Below, piece by piece: positions 9,232-20,944 of a stretch of DNA of 64,000 nt. This stretch comes from Muscardinus avellanarius. Its lineage: Eukaryota > Chordata > Mammalia > Rodentia > Gliridae. Position numbers and translations under genes: made by a program. The stretch lies in the NCBI GenBank assembly GCA_963383645.1, contig OY726560.1, positions 66,457,823-66,521,822 on the forward strand. Direction: 5' to 3'. How positions within the stretch are numbered: position 1 is the first letter of the stretch; each line of letters opens with the position of its first letter. The notes below the pieces were generated by a model. The model was not told the origin of the DNA and made no database searches. It was given only the letters and a program-made list of their open reading frames with translations.

Positions 9232-9404
9232 TTGGTGGTACTGGGGTTCCTGGAAGCCCTTCTACACTCCCAGACCTATTTTATATTTTTTTAATTTGGA
9301 AACATGGTCTCTTAAGCCAGCGAGGCTGGCTCCGAACCAGCGCAATCCTCCTGTCTCCGCCTCCCAAGCGCGGGGATTACAAGCATGGGCCACCACGCCC
9401 AGCG
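9232..9404 (-). mobile_element. SINE, second (type B) subfamily
   Basis: Complement of a type B copy: 'ggtggtactggggttcctgg' at its 3' end, 'ggctggctccgaacc' in the middle and 'gccaccacgcccagc' at the B1 start. Type B lacks the usual 'gcccctgggttcaatcc' ID-like motif. Confidence 0.88.
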
Positions 9405-9449
9405 AATTTATTTGTATTTCTGGTGAAATAAATTGATGTAAACCAGTTT

Positions 9450-9492
9450 GCAAAATTGCTAGTGTTTACCAAATCTAAACACAAGCATACAT
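9450..9492 (+). mobile_element. Old LINE-1 sliver between SINEs
   Basis: 'gcaaaattgctagtgtttacc' fits the same old plus-strand L1 layer. Confidence 0.4.
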
Positions 9493-9494
9493 CT

Positions 9495-9497
9495 TTT

Positions 9498-9542
<45 letters not shown>

Positions 9543-9545
9543 TTT
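9495..9545. repeat. (TTTA)n microsatellite
   Basis: About 12 units at the tail of the adjacent minus-strand SINE. Confidence 0.95.
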
Positions 9546-9724
9546 TGGTGGTACTGGGGTTCCTGGAAACCCTTATACCTCCGGGTTACACTCCCAGGCC
9601 TATTTTATAAAACAGAGTCTAGCCAGCGAGTCTGGCTTTGAGCCTGCGCGAACCTCCTGTCTCCGCCTCCCAAGCGGGGGTGGGGGTTGGGGGGGTTTCA
9701 AGCGTGCGCCACCAAGCCCGGCCT
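9546..9724 (-). mobile_element. SINE, type B subfamily
   Basis: Minus-strand type B copy with an interrupted linker and a G-rich expansion (near 9674-9695). Confidence 0.85.
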
Positions 9725-9960
9725 AAAAACATGCATACATCTTGAAGCAGAAATTCCGTTTCCATGCATATACTCAGCAAAATGTGTACATATGAATACC
9801 AAAAGGTGCTTTAAAATGTTTATAGCATAGTAGCCGCAAACTGGTAACGGAACCTGTGCCTACCAACCATATAATACGTTATGATAAGTTGATACAAGGA
9901 ATACTATCAGCTGACAATGAATAAGTACTTTTACATAAAACAGATAATTGTCAAGAAGTA
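9725..9960 (+). mobile_element. Old LINE-1 ORF2 3' remnant (continuation)
   Basis: 'catatactcagcaaaatgtg' and 'aatactatcagctgacaatg' correspond to ORF2 C-terminal landmarks on the plus strand. Confidence 0.55.
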
Positions 9961-10990
9961 GCAACTGCGAGTAGCTTATTTTTTCAAGAACCAAAAGTAT
10001 GAGGAGACAGTTCATAGGCAAAGGTCACAACATAAAAACCATCTTATCACTTCCTAGGAATTATAATATTTATCCTATATGCAGTGGGAGCCATTGGAAG
10101 CCTTAAAGCAAAGCAAGAAATGTGGCAATGTACATTGATTAGTGAGGGTCTACACTAGAAATATGGGTAGAGGCTAATACTATGGTAACATCATCCACAT
10201 ACAAAATAATAAAAGCCTAAAATGAGAAAATTATGATAGGTATTTGAAAGAGGAGAGTCAATAAATCTGTAGAATGAGAATTCTTAAACCCGGTCTATGC
10301 AGCAGAATCCCCTGGTCCACTCGGACATCATAAATGAGAATCTCTTGGTACAAGACTAAGCACATTCCTAAAAAATCCACAGATGTCTCTGATGAATACG
10401 TAGGTATGTGCACTAGAAAAAATCAGGGTTTGGCAAACTATGACCCATTATGAGCTCCATGAAGGTTAAAAAAAAAAAAATGTCCTTCCTGGATCCTCAG
10501 TATCTAGCATTGTATTTGATGTGCCAGAGTAGTGAGCAAAAATGTACTGCATGAATTAATTACTCCTCATTGTAGCAATCTCCACCTAAGGCCACAGAAA
10601 TTATGTTTAGTTCAATGCCACAAAAATCTTTTGAAAAATTGGCCTGTCCACTTACACACAAAAATATAGGCTTAACTTGAACAATACCTCCAAAGATTAA
10701 TTTAATAATGTCCCAGAGAATTAAGAAAAAATTATGCACAAGATTATAAAGTAATCATCATAAAAATCTATTTCCAATCAATCAATTTTGTGAATCAAAA
10801 TAATTTCTTTTTAACTCTGGCACAAATTGTTTTCATAAGTTTCTATTTTCAATATTTAAACTAATTCAAATACTCAGATCAAATCAGATTAAATCAAAAT
10901 ATTATTGTTTTTGGCCAAGGACCTTACATAAAACCTTGAAAGCAAAGAAAAAAATGGTGTGGTTTTTTGTTATTGTTGTTCTTCCTATCC
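9961..10990. other. Mostly unassigned sequence with possible old DNA transposon
   Basis: No gene seen. 10275-10440 ('cagcagaatcccctgg', 'atgagaatctcttgg') resembles a decayed MER5-like hAT element; this is only a suggestion. Confidence 0.3.
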
Positions 10991-12515
10991 ATATTTTATT
11001 TTTTTACTTTTAAATTTTTTTATTGGTGCATTATATTCAAACATCATATTGAGGTAAAAAACTTGTGTGTACAAACATGTACTCATCGCTAATTTAACCC
11101 CTACCCAATTCCCACCCCATTCCCTCCCCGTCCCTAACTCCCTTGCTTGGCTTAGTGATTGACTTCGATATGTTTAAGTACATGGTGTGTTTTAGAGATT
11201 TTCCTCTTCCCCCCTCCTTTCTCCTCCTTTAGGTTGTCTTGTTTGCTCCTCTATAGGATTTCCTCTTTCAAGAGTTCCTCCTATGACCCATTTCTCCCTA
11301 ACTCTCACATATTAGGGAAAGCATCTGATTTCTTATTTTTTGTGACTGACTAATCTCACTTAGCATAATGTCCTCCAGTTCCATCCATTTCCCTGAAAAT
11401 GATGTAATTGAGGTTTTTTTTTTGATGGCTGAGTAAAATTCCATTGTGTACATATCCCACAGTTTTGTAATCCATTCATCTGTTGATGGACATCTTGGTT
11501 GGTTCCATAGTTTGGCAATGGTGAATTGTGCAGCTATGAACATAGATACACATGCATTAGTTTGATAGTTTGGCTTCCTATCTTTTGGGTAGATACCCAG
11601 CAGTGGTATTGCTGGATCATATAGTAAATTCATTCCCATTCTTCTGAGGATCCTCCATACTATTTTGCAAAGTGATTGTACTAATTTGCAATCCCACCAA
11701 CAATGTCTTAGAGTTCCCACTTCCCCATATCCTCGCCAGCATTTGTTGTTGTTTGTGTTTTGAATGATGGCCATTCTAGTTGGAGTTAGGTGAAATCTCA
11801 GGGTAGTTTTGATTTGCATCTCTCTGATTGCCAGTGATGTTGAGCATTTTTTCATGCATTTATTGGCTATTTGAATTTCTTCTTTTGTGAAGTGTCTATT
11901 TAGTTCATTTGCCCATTTTGTTATTGGATGCTTTGTTTTCTTAGTGTTGAGTTTCTTAAGTTCTCTGTATTCTAGATATTAGTCCTCCTTCGGTGGTGTA
12001 GGTGGCAAAAATCTTCTCCCATTCTGTTGGCTCTCGATTGAGGTTCTTGATAGTTTCCTTTGCTGGACAGAAGCTCTTCAGTTTCATGCAATCCCATGTA
12101 TTGATTCTCCTTTTAATTTGTTGTGCCTTTGGGATCTTGTTGAGGAAATGTTTATCTGTGCCTATGTGTTGTAGTGTTGGACCTATGCCCTCTTCAAGGA
12201 GCTTCAAGGTCTCTGGTTTAATTTCCAAGTCTTTGATCAATCGTGAGTTGATGTTTGTACAGGGTGAAAAAGTGGGATTAATATCCAATTTTCTGCATAT
12301 GGTTGACCAGTTTTGCCAACACCATTTGTTGAAGAGGCTGTCTTTTTTCCAGTGTATGTTTTTGGCCCCTTTGTCAAAAATCAATTGGCTGAAAGTGTGT
12401 GGACTTGTATCTGGGTCTTCTATTCTGCTCAATTGGTCTATATACCTGTTCTTTTGCCAATACCATGCTGTTTTTATTACAATGGCTTTGTAGTATAAAG
12501 TCTGGTGTGATATTT
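10990..12515 (-). mobile_element. LINE-1, 5'-truncated, young subfamily
   Basis: The 3' end (poly(T) on the plus strand) is near 10990-11010, followed by the complement of the L1 3' UTR and then ORF2. The 11298-11855 minus frame encodes the ORF2p C-terminal domain with the cysteine motif [18 protein letters not shown], and 11956-12432 the preceding part (WGKD-like region, [12 protein letters not shown]). A frame break lies between them, so ORF2 is not intact. Truncated near 12515, before the RT domain. Confidence 0.92.
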
Positions 12516-12927
12516 TAAATAAATAATAAAGATCAAAAAAGAAAAAAGGAGAGTATGTGTGAGTACAAAAAAGTAGAGCTTTTCAGAAATTATTGTGGTA
12601 TCTAATGTAAGACATCAATTGCAGAGAGCTAATCATTACTATGTAAGAATTCATACTAGCTAAATTATACCTTCTCTCCCCCAATTCTATTGTTTCATCA
12701 ATATCTTATACCTTTCTCCAGTGGATATGCAATGCTTTTGAGACAGGGATAGAAAGAAAAGGTGAGCAGAAAAAAGAGGATTTCTAAATATATGGGTATT
12801 TAAAGTTATAGAAAGTTCTTAATCATAGCAGGGGATATAGTTTTTAGTCTAGATTGTCATAAAGTCAGTCCGAGTTTTGGAAAGGCAATGCAAAAGACCT
12901 AGTGAGATCCATTCTGTGACTATTCAC
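12516..12927. other. No recognised feature
   Basis: Diverged AT-rich sequence between two L1 insertions. Nothing seen beyond short A-rich runs. Confidence 0.4.
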
Positions 12928-14321
12928 TGCACAAACTTTTTAAAAAAATTTTTATTATTTTTTATTTTTTCCATATTTTATTTTATTTATAAATGGAACA
13001 TATTGAAAATGGTGTACATTTAGATTGTGCTTCGTGCCCTCTCCCCCCCATTTCCCTTCCCCCTCCCAATAGAGAGTGTCCAGGTTAATCATGTTATATT
13101 TATACTATTACACATATTCAGATGTAGCTCCTCCATTGAACAACCTCAGCTTTCTTCCTCTCCTATCCTTCCATTCTAGCTTTGCTGAGATTTCCCCTCC
13201 ATCATCTGGAGTCCCTCTGGTATTACCACTACTCCCTAGCTTGGGCATATTAGAGAAAACATATGTCCCTTCTCTTTCTGTGCTTGACTAATCTCACTTA
13301 ACATAATATATTCCAGTTTCTTCCATCTTCTTGCAAATGCTATTGTTTTATTCTTTTTTTATAGCTGAATAGAATTCCATTGTGTGTATTTCTCATAATT
13401 TTGCAATCCATTCATCTGTTGATGGAGATTTAGGTTGGTTCCATATTTTGGCTGTTACAAACTGTGCTGCTATGAACATGGGTATGCATATGTTAATGTA
13501 GTTTTCTGATTTCAAGCCCTTTGGAAAGATACTCAGGAGTGGTATAGCCAGATCAAATGATGGATCTATTCCCGGTTTTTTAAGAAATCTCCACACTGAT
13601 CTCCATAGCAGCTGAACTACTTTGCACTCCCACCAACAGTGTAAAAGAGTTCCTCTTTCCCCACATCCTCACCAGCATTTGTTGTTGTTTGGTTTCTTTA
13701 TGCTTGCCACTCTGATTGGGATTAGATGGAATCTCAGCATAGTTTTGATTTGCATCTCCCTGATGCCTAGTGATGTTGAACATCTTTTCATATATCTATT
13801 GACCATTTGTATTTCTTCTTTTGTGAAGTGTCTATTCAGTTCAGTTGCCCATTTCTTGATTGGGTTGTTTGTTTGCTAGTGTAGAGTCTTTTGAGTTCTT
13901 TGTATATTCTGGATATTAGTCCCCTATCAGAGTGGTGGCTGGTAAAGATCTTCTCCCATTCTGTAGGCTTCCTCTTTAGGTTCTTGATGGTTTACTTTGA
14001 TGAGAAGAAACTTTTTAGTTTGATGAAATCCCACTTATTAATTCTTGCTTTAATTTCCTGTGCTTTGAAGGTCTTATTGAGAAAGTTACTGCCTGTGCCT
14101 ATATGTTGGAGTGTTGATCCTATGCCTTTCTCTAATAACTTCACAGGCTCTGGTCTAATTTCTAAGTCTTTGATCCATCTCGAGTTGATTCCTGTGCATG
14201 GTGAGAAGTAAGGATTCAGATCCAACTTTCTATAAATGGATAGCCAGTTCTCCCAGCACCGTTTGTTGAAAAGGCTGTCTTTTCTCCAGCATATGAGTTT
14301 GACCCCTTTGCACAAACTTTT
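12928..14321 (-). mobile_element. LINE-1, 5'-truncated, with 13-bp TSD
   Basis: Flanked by tgcacaaactttt at 12928-12940 and 14309-14321. The 3' UTR complement (12950-13330) differs from the 11-kb copy ('tataaatggaacatattg'), so this is another subfamily. ORF2 C-terminal frames lie at 13393-13596, 13580-13783 and 13992-14330 (KDSLFNKRCWENWLSIYRKL). Several frame breaks. Truncated before the RT core. Confidence 0.93.
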
Positions 14322-15180
14322 ATACATCACAGAATAATAATACCTTAACCAAAGATTTAAGATGTCTGATTCCTTTAGAAAGCATCTTTTAATTCACTTA
14401 GATTGAGCAGAAATAAAGCAGTACATGGAATTTCAAAGAGAATCCTTATAAGCTAGCAAGCAGAACATAGTTTTAAAATATGATTTTCATGAGAAATAGT
14501 GACTAAAAACATGTTAGTGTATTTCACGTTTCCATTTGGAAATGACATATATGGTTCAGCAAAGCTGTAGGGACAGATAACAGATTAATGGTTGTTGAGG
14601 TTGAGATGGGAAGGGGTTGACTACAGAGGGCAGCACAAGGGAAAGTGGTGAGGTCATGATAGAAGTAATATTGTGATGGCGATGGTAGTTACACAAAATA
14701 TGCATTTATTGAAACTCAAAACTATGCATCAAAAACAATGAATTTTATTGTATGCAAACTTAAAATAGGTTGAAATTTTAAAATACTGAATACATACACA
14801 TCTAATTGCCTTGTAAAAATCTTTCATACATTCATCTTGGAGCAAGGGACACATCATATCCATAGATGTCAATGTGAAAGACATTTGCATTAAACAGAAC
14901 ATATGTTTTCTTTCTGTATCTCTTAAGCACAAAAAGAAGAATATCTTTCTTACTTCCTCAATTCATTCAAACTAAATGGTCAATAATTTATGTAGGTAAG
15001 TATTCGCCTCTGAGCTAAGGACTTGTACAACCACCACACTGTCCACTGTAGCCATCAAGTAGCTACTGGAATCTTCTCAGGTCAGCAATAAAGCAGAGCA
15101 GACTGGCCTTGGGGACACACTCCACTGGTGCCACTTTTATCCCCATAACCAAAACAGCCACATGCATAAATAGAAGTCAG
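14322..15180. other. Diverged sequence with old LINE-1 3' UTR piece
   Basis: 14480-14850 shows L1M-type 3' UTR landmarks on the plus strand ('acagattaatggttgttgag', 'gcatttattgaaactcaaa'). The rest is unassigned. Confidence 0.45.
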
Positions 15181-15186
15181 TACACT

Positions 15187-15405
15187 GTTTTTTTGGTTTT
15201 TTTTTTACTTTAAATTTTTATTGGTGCATTGTAGTCATACTTCTTAATGTATGGTGAAGGCATACATGTACACATCACCCAATTAGCCCTTACCCCATCC
15301 CTGCTTCCTTTTCCTTCCTCCTTTCTCCTTCTCATGTTTGGCTTAATGACTGACTTTGATATGTTTGTTAGTGTACATCATGAACATTAGAGAATTTCTT
15401 CATAG
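15187..15405 (-). mobile_element. Short LINE-1 3' end
   Basis: Poly(T), then 'attggtgcattgtagtcata', 'cacatcacccaattagccc' and 'catgtttggcttaatgactg': the complement of the L1 3' end, about 220 bp, severely 5'-truncated. Confidence 0.85.
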
Positions 15406-15429
15406 GCTACCTTATAAAGTTTAATAAAG

Positions 15430-15720
15430 TTAATGCTGAACTAAATAGAACTGATTACTACTGAGAATCCAAAAATTCAATAACCACTTTGGAAATAGTT
15501 CAGTACTTTCTTGTAAAGTCAAATATGTATATATAGCATATCCCAGTAGTCTCACTCCTAGGTATTTACTTAAGAGAACTAAAGCTATATGTTGAAATAA
15601 AAACCTATATATGCTATTTATAGTGCATAGCAAATAGTTCCTCATTTCTGTTAAAGTGCAGATTTGAGAAATCTTTCTGCTATGGGTGAAACGTACAAGC
15701 TTAGGAAACATCATGATTAA
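15430..15720 (+). mobile_element. Old LINE-1 ORF2 3' remnant
   Basis: 'ccagtagtctcactcctagg' and 'agagaactaaagctatatg' are ORF2 C-terminal landmarks. Heavily diverged. Confidence 0.5.
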
Positions 15721-15737
15721 GGGTACAGTGATAAAAA

Positions 15738-16101
15738 ATGTGTGACCCCCAGGTCAGCCCGCCTTGTTCCAGAAATCTGCTGACTACAAGATGGACACAC
15801 CTAATATCTTGTCCAACGTTTGACCCCAGATTGTGCTTTTTAAATGATTTTGTAATTTTCCTTTGACGTATGTAATCCGGCCCAATCCCCTCCCCAGCTT
15901 GCAGTTTTTCCCTTTAAATAACCCCAGCCCCTAGCACTCGGGGTCGATCTCAGCTCCTGCGTGAGTCATGAAACGACCCCAGTGCGCACTGGCTCCTTAA
16001 TAAAACCTTTTGCTTTTGCATCAAGGTAAAGTTTCTCGTGGGTACTTGGCTTCGCTAATCCCAAGGCTTGAGGGTCTCCCCTCTGCGGGGGTCTTTCAGT
16101 A
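15738..16101 (+). mobile_element. Solo LTR of a class I-like endogenous retrovirus
   Basis: Begins 'tgtgtgacccccaggtcagc' and ends in 'gggggtctttca' (TG...CA). It contains a TATA-like 'ccctttaaataacccc', a GC-rich segment, a poly(A) signal 'cttaataaaacc' with a downstream T-rich stretch, and an R/U5-like end, in LTR order. No gag, pol or env sequence flanks it, so it is a recombined solo LTR. I could not settle the target duplication or the exact left end. Confidence 0.7.
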
Positions 16102-16390
16102 GCAATATTGGAAGCAGCTGCCAAGAAAGAATCCCTGGAGTACAGCCTTGGGGATTATATCTCTTTACTCCTCCTCTTGCTCACTCACTTGCTTCCACCT
16201 TCCAAGATGTGATAGCGGAGTCTTGTGCTTCCCCCTGCCATCCCCGAGACCTGTAGACCCAGCCTCACATACACTGAACCCAGCATCTCCAAGAAACTGT
16301 GAGCAGATAAACCTTCCTTCCTCTAAATTGTATCGCCAGTCATCTTGGATTATAGCAGTGAGAATGTTGACCAAGACACCCATACAATCT
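16102..16390 (+). mobile_element. Possible older MaLR/ERVL-type LTR 3' end
   Basis: 'actgtgagcagataaacctt', 'taaattgtatcgccagtc' and 'agcagtgagaatgttgacca' fit the 3' end of an ERVL-MaLR type LTR with a variant poly(A) signal. Named tentatively. Confidence 0.45.
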
Positions 16391-16429
16391 AGCAATGACA
16401 CCCACATGAATTAAAAATTTACCCCTGCC

Positions 16430-17130
16430 CCAAAAACTTACACATCAATTATTAAATTATTCATAGGTGTTAAGACTTGGAAGCAACCAAGATGTCCTTC
16501 AATTGGTAAATGAATAGGCAAGATGACACATACAGGTAATAGAACATTGTCAGCACTAAAAAGAAATGGGCCAGCAAGCCCTGAATGGATGGTAAGGAAC
16601 TTTGTATTATACTGCTAACTGGAAGAAGACAATCTGGAAAGGTTTAATCCTAGCTGTCCTGTGCAGCAAATAACATTCTAGCCTTTTCTCTTGTTTAAAG
16701 TACTGAATGATTTCAACTCTATGACATTCTGGAAAGATAAAACGATAGAGAAAATAAGATCAGCAGTCATCAAAGTTTCAAGGAGGATGAAAAAAATGAA
16801 CAAGTAGAGCACAGTGGGTTTTAGAACAGTAAAACTATTCTATATAATGCAGTAATTGTGGATATATGTTATTATATACTTATCAAAACTCAAAATGTAC
16901 AACACAAAGATTTAAATTTAATGTAAACTATAGACTTTGGTTAATAATAATATATCAACATTGGTTTATTAATTTAACAAATATACCAACACTAGTGCAG
17001 CATGTTAATAATAGGAAACTGAGCTCAAGGGCAGAAGAAGGAAACAAGTATACAAGAACTTCATTCTTTGTGCTCAGTTTTCTATAAACCCAAAACTGTT
17101 CTAAAAAATTGAGTGAATTAATTTTTAAAC
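16430..17130 (+). mobile_element. Old LINE-1 ORF2 end and 3' UTR
   Basis: 'gcaaccaagatgtccttcaa' (ORF2 C-terminus), 'tatgacattctggaaagata', 'tagagcacagtgggtttta' and 'ccaaaactgttctaaaaaa' follow the L1M 3'-UTR order. Many indels. Confidence 0.7.
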
Positions 17131-17248
17131 TATATTTATAATAAATAAATATAAAAACTTTCAGATCACATATCCAAAAAGTGGAGTTTGCTTTCTATAA
17201 ATTAAAAACATTTTTTACAAATTAGGCATCATTCCTACACATGATCAA

Positions 17249-17249
<1 letters not shown>

Positions 17250-17286
<37 letters not shown>
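17250..17286. repeat. (GT)n microsatellite
   Basis: About 18 GT units. Confidence 0.95.
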
Positions 17287-17288
<2 letters not shown>

Positions 17289-17429
17289 ACATTCATTTGA
17301 ACTAACTTTAAGAGCAAAAGAGTAGGGAAGATAATTTTTTTATTTTGTATCTTTCTACATTTTGAAAATTTGCTGTGTACATTAATTATTTTTATTAAAA
17401 ATAATTTAAGGACTTTGTACTTAAGCTGA

Positions 17430-17612
17430 TCTGAATTTGAAGCCTGACTATAAGATTCATCAGTCACGCAATCTTGAGAGACTCACTAAAATCCAAACTC
17501 AGTTATCTAATCTGTAGAATGAGGATAGAAATATTTCCCCCTGGGTCTATAACAAAGGTTAAAGTAACTAGCATATGCCTGGCATATTAAAATGGTGAAA
17601 TAGTAACTATTA
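17430..17612 (+). mobile_element. MIR element
   Basis: MIR core order on plus: 'ctgaatttgaagcctgac', 'ctcagttatctaatctgtag', 'aatgaggatagaaatat' and 'agcatatgcctggcata'. Confidence 0.6.
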
Positions 17613-17743
17613 TTGTAAATGCAACAATAAAATATATGTTCATCAGACATAAATACATTTTTTAGCATGTTGCATAGTCAAGACTTCAAAATGACTCTAG
17701 TATTAAAGTTTTTTAAAGGCATAAAATATATAAAAATAAATCA

Positions 17744-18592
17744 GAGACTTCTGGAAAATAGAGACCAAGAAAAGCAGTGTTTACGAATCCTGCTAAAACT
17801 CAATCTCTATTGCCACAAAATCAGCGCTTTTCATAACCAGAAAACACTAGCAACAGAGCTATAAAAAATGTAAACACAAGGGACAGAGAAAAAAGACTAG
17901 AAGAACAACCAGAGACCAGAAAAGAAATCAAGCCAGCAATGCTGCAGCGGAGCCACGCCAGTACCATCTTCCCTCACAGCACCAGGCTCCAGAGACAAAA
18001 GGTAAACTAGGAGCTGAAGTGAGCAGCTGCAGATCGTTCGGGTATAATTAGCAGATCTTCCAGCTCAAAGAACATCTAAAACTGCCAGTGGACAAGATCA
18101 TCACACCTTCCAGGGACTCAGAACGGAGCTCAAAACCAGAAAAGAAATACACCAGCCTCACAGCCGAGGGTGTGGCAGAGGCACCATATTGCCAGCAATC
18201 ACAGCAAGTTCACCGAGCCCTGGGACAGCTCCTGATCAGCGCACATAATAACCGTGAGTGAAATTGCGGCCCCTAAAGGAGAAATCCCTGTACTGCACTC
18301 CCAGGGACTTGCGCAGCTTTGATAATCTCCTTGGGTCTGAGATGTTGCAGTCCAACCCAGTGAAGGAGTAGCAGTGGCAGAGATACCACACCCTAGTCAC
18401 AGCTCCCCATGGGAAAATGCCCAGCCTGTCACCCCCACAGTCTCGCACAGCCTCAATTAACTTCCTGAGTCTGAGATTTTGTGATACAACCCAATAAAGG
18501 AGTAGTGGCAGCTGCAATTACCACAGACTCGAGATATAAAGCACCCTAAGTGAAATCGTAGTGACCCAGGGAAGACACAAAATTCTGAAATC
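17744..18592 (+). promoter_or_regulatory. L1-type 5' UTR of copy A
   Basis: Matches the 5' UTR of copy B: 'caatctctattgccacaaaa', 'aacaagggacagagaaaa'-type text, 'gcaccaggctccagaga' and 'gccagcaatcacagc'. It ends at the ORF1 ATG (18593). An internal promoter is expected from the L1 family; nothing in the sequence proves activity. Confidence 0.7.
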
Positions 18593-20908
18593 ATGGGAAA
18601 GAGGAACAACAATAGAGCAATGAATGCCCACAACCCCATATTATCAGAACCTGATAACACAGAAATTCAGAGATCTCCAGAAGATCAAATCAGGAATATA
18701 ACTGTAGAAATAATACAGGACCTTCAAAAAGAATTTAGAGAGAGCTTAAAAGAAATAAAGGAAGCAATCAATGAGGTAAAGGCCTCAAATAAAAGTATAA
18801 ACAATCAATTAGACCACATGGAGAATAGAATCTCGCTCCTAGAAGATGATCACTCCAAAAACAAATGCATAATTTATAACTTAGAAAAAAATTCAGACAT
18901 CCCACCCACCCCACCCCACCCCACCCCGTGCCGGGCGTCGCGGCAGCATGAAGGGCAAGAGCACGTCGCTGGTGCTGTCCGGCTTTGTGCTCGGTGCTCT
19001 CTCTTTCCAGCACCTCAACACTGACTCGGACACGGTTTTCTCCTTGGGGAAGTGAAAGGTGAAGCCAAGAATAGTATTACTGACTCCCAAATGGATGATG
19101 TGGAAGTTGTTTATACAAATGACATTCAGAAATATATTCCATGCTACCGGCTGTTTAGCTTTTATAATTCTTCAGGCGAAGTAAACGAGCATGCACTGAA
19201 GAAAATATTTTCAAGTGTCAAAAAGAATGTGGTAGGTTGGTATAAATTCCATCGTCATTCAGATCAGATAATGACATTTAGAGAGCGACTGCTTTACCAA
19301 AACTTACAGAAGCATCTTTTGAGCCAAGAACTTGTTTTTCTGCTCAACACCAAGTATAATAAGAGAAAGCTGCTCTACTCATCGGCTGGAACATGCCTTA
19401 TATAAACCTCAAAAAAGACTTTTTTATAGGGTACCTTTGGTGGTTGCCAACCTGGGCATTTCTGAACAACTGGGTTATAAAACTGTATCAGGTTCCTGTA
19501 TATCCACTGGTTTTAGCAGAGCAGTAAAAAAAACACAGTTCTGAATTTTTTGAAGAAGATGGATCTTTAAATGAGGTACATAAGATAAATGAAATGTATG
19601 TTTCATTACAAGAAGAATTGAAGAGTACATGCAAAAAAGTGGAACAAAGTGAGCGAGAAGTAGAGAAATTAATAAAGGATGTAAACAGATTAAAACAAGA
19701 AATTTTTTAAAAGGCGAGCACAGATTCAGGCAGCATGAGAGAAGAATGTCCAAAAAGACCCCCAGGAGAACAGTTTTCTTTGTCATTCTTTTTTCCAGAC
19801 TGTGAATTTGAAAAATAAGCGTATTTCTAAAAGTAGGTGTAACACCAACCACCCTCTAGATGTGGTGGACAACCTGACCTTAATGGTAGAGTACACTCAT
19901 GCTCCTAAAGCCAGTCCAGCTCGCACACCACAAACAACTAAGCGTAAAGCTTTAGACACAGATGATGGGTGGCAAAGGAAGAAATCACGGTTGTTGGAGA
20001 GAGTAAACAAGCTATCCAAGACAGGCACGAAAAGCTGCAACCAGGAAAAATCATGCACAACAAGCAGCCCAGAAACAGATGAGGAGATGGAGAAACTGAA
20101 GAGCTCTGGGGAATACCCACACTCTCCCACATTTTGATTCTCTTAATCCAAAAAGAGTTTTTTTTTTATTTGTTAGAAGGATAAAGTCAAGCGGTTTATA
20201 CTGTGTAGGCACTTGTAGTTCTTTTGTTTCTACTATATTCTGCTACTGGTAGTAACACATGGATAACGTGTTTTATTTTTACTATGTTCACCTTTTTACA
20301 ATAATTCAAAGAGGTTCCACTGTATTTATTTTATAAAGTACTTTAAAAAATAAAAATAAAAAGATCAGATAGCAGGAATCTAACATTGAAGAAATATGGG
20401 CCCATTTAAGAGAGCTAACCTAACAATAATCATAAAAGAAGGTGAAACCAAAGGGATCAACAATCTCTTCAAAGAAATAATAGCAGAAAATTTTCCAAAC
20501 ATATAGCAAGATGTCGATACACAGGTCCAGGAAACTTATAGAACTCCCTTTAGGCAGGATCAGAGAAGAGGTTCCTCATGTCACATAATTGTCAAAATGA
20601 CCAATGTGGAAGCCAAGCAGAGAATCTTAAAGGCAACAAAAGGCCACGTGACATTCAGAGGCAAACCAATTAGAATTACTCCAGACTTCCCAAACCAAGT
20701 CATGAGAGCCAGAAGGGCTTGGAGTAACATATTCCAAACTCTGAAAGAAAACAACTTCCAGCCAAAAATTTCCTACCCAGCAAAACTATCTATCAAATTA
20801 TATGGGGAAATAAGAGGCTTCCATGACAAACAGAAACTGAAGGAATTTATGTCTTCAAAACCAGTGCTAGAGAAAATACTCAAAGAGATTAACTACAAAG
20901 AGAAATAG
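18593..20908 (+). pseudogene. L1 ORF1 of copy A, disrupted by insertion
   Basis: The N-terminal part (18593-18897) starts MGKRNNNRAMNAHNP and has the heptad-rich coiled coil (LKEIKEAINEVKASNKSINN). The insertion interrupts it right after the coiled coil. The C-terminal part resumes at 20370, with a stop at about 20506 (after ENFPNI), and then an open stretch 20597-20908 covering the RNA-binding core (TFRGKPIRITPDFPNQ, YPAKLSIKLYGEIRGF) to the stop at 20906-20908. L1 ORF1p is a trimeric RNA chaperone; here it is broken by the insertion and the stop. Confidence 0.85.
18898..20357 (+). pseudogene. ABRAXAS1: ABRAXAS1 processed pseudogene
   Basis: Intronless copy of ABRAXAS1 (FAM175A/CCDC98), the BRCA1-A complex scaffold with an MPN-like domain. 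ATG at 18948 ([18 protein letters not shown]). A 4-base deletion near 19035 shifts the frame; it resumes as [20 protein letters not shown] (19052-). Further shifts lie near 19342 (then [14 protein letters not shown]) and near 19531. The coiled-coil part follows ([18 protein letters not shown]) and stops at 19708 (EIF then stop). The C-terminus (19817-20137) ends in GEYPHSPTF, keeping the SPTF tail that binds the BRCA1 BRCT repeats in the parent. 3' UTR and an A-rich end follow. Imperfect 12-bp repeats at 18886-18897 and 20358-20369 look like the TSD. It lies in sense inside L1 ORF1. Frameshifts make it non-coding. Identity rests on recognising the protein. Confidence 0.92.
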
Positions 20909-20944
20909 GTAATACACACCAGAACCAGAGAAACAAGATTTTCT

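Noticed and set aside
15738..16101. Complete endogenous provirus
   Set aside because: No gag, pol or env sequence or second LTR is found nearby; only a solo LTR is supported.
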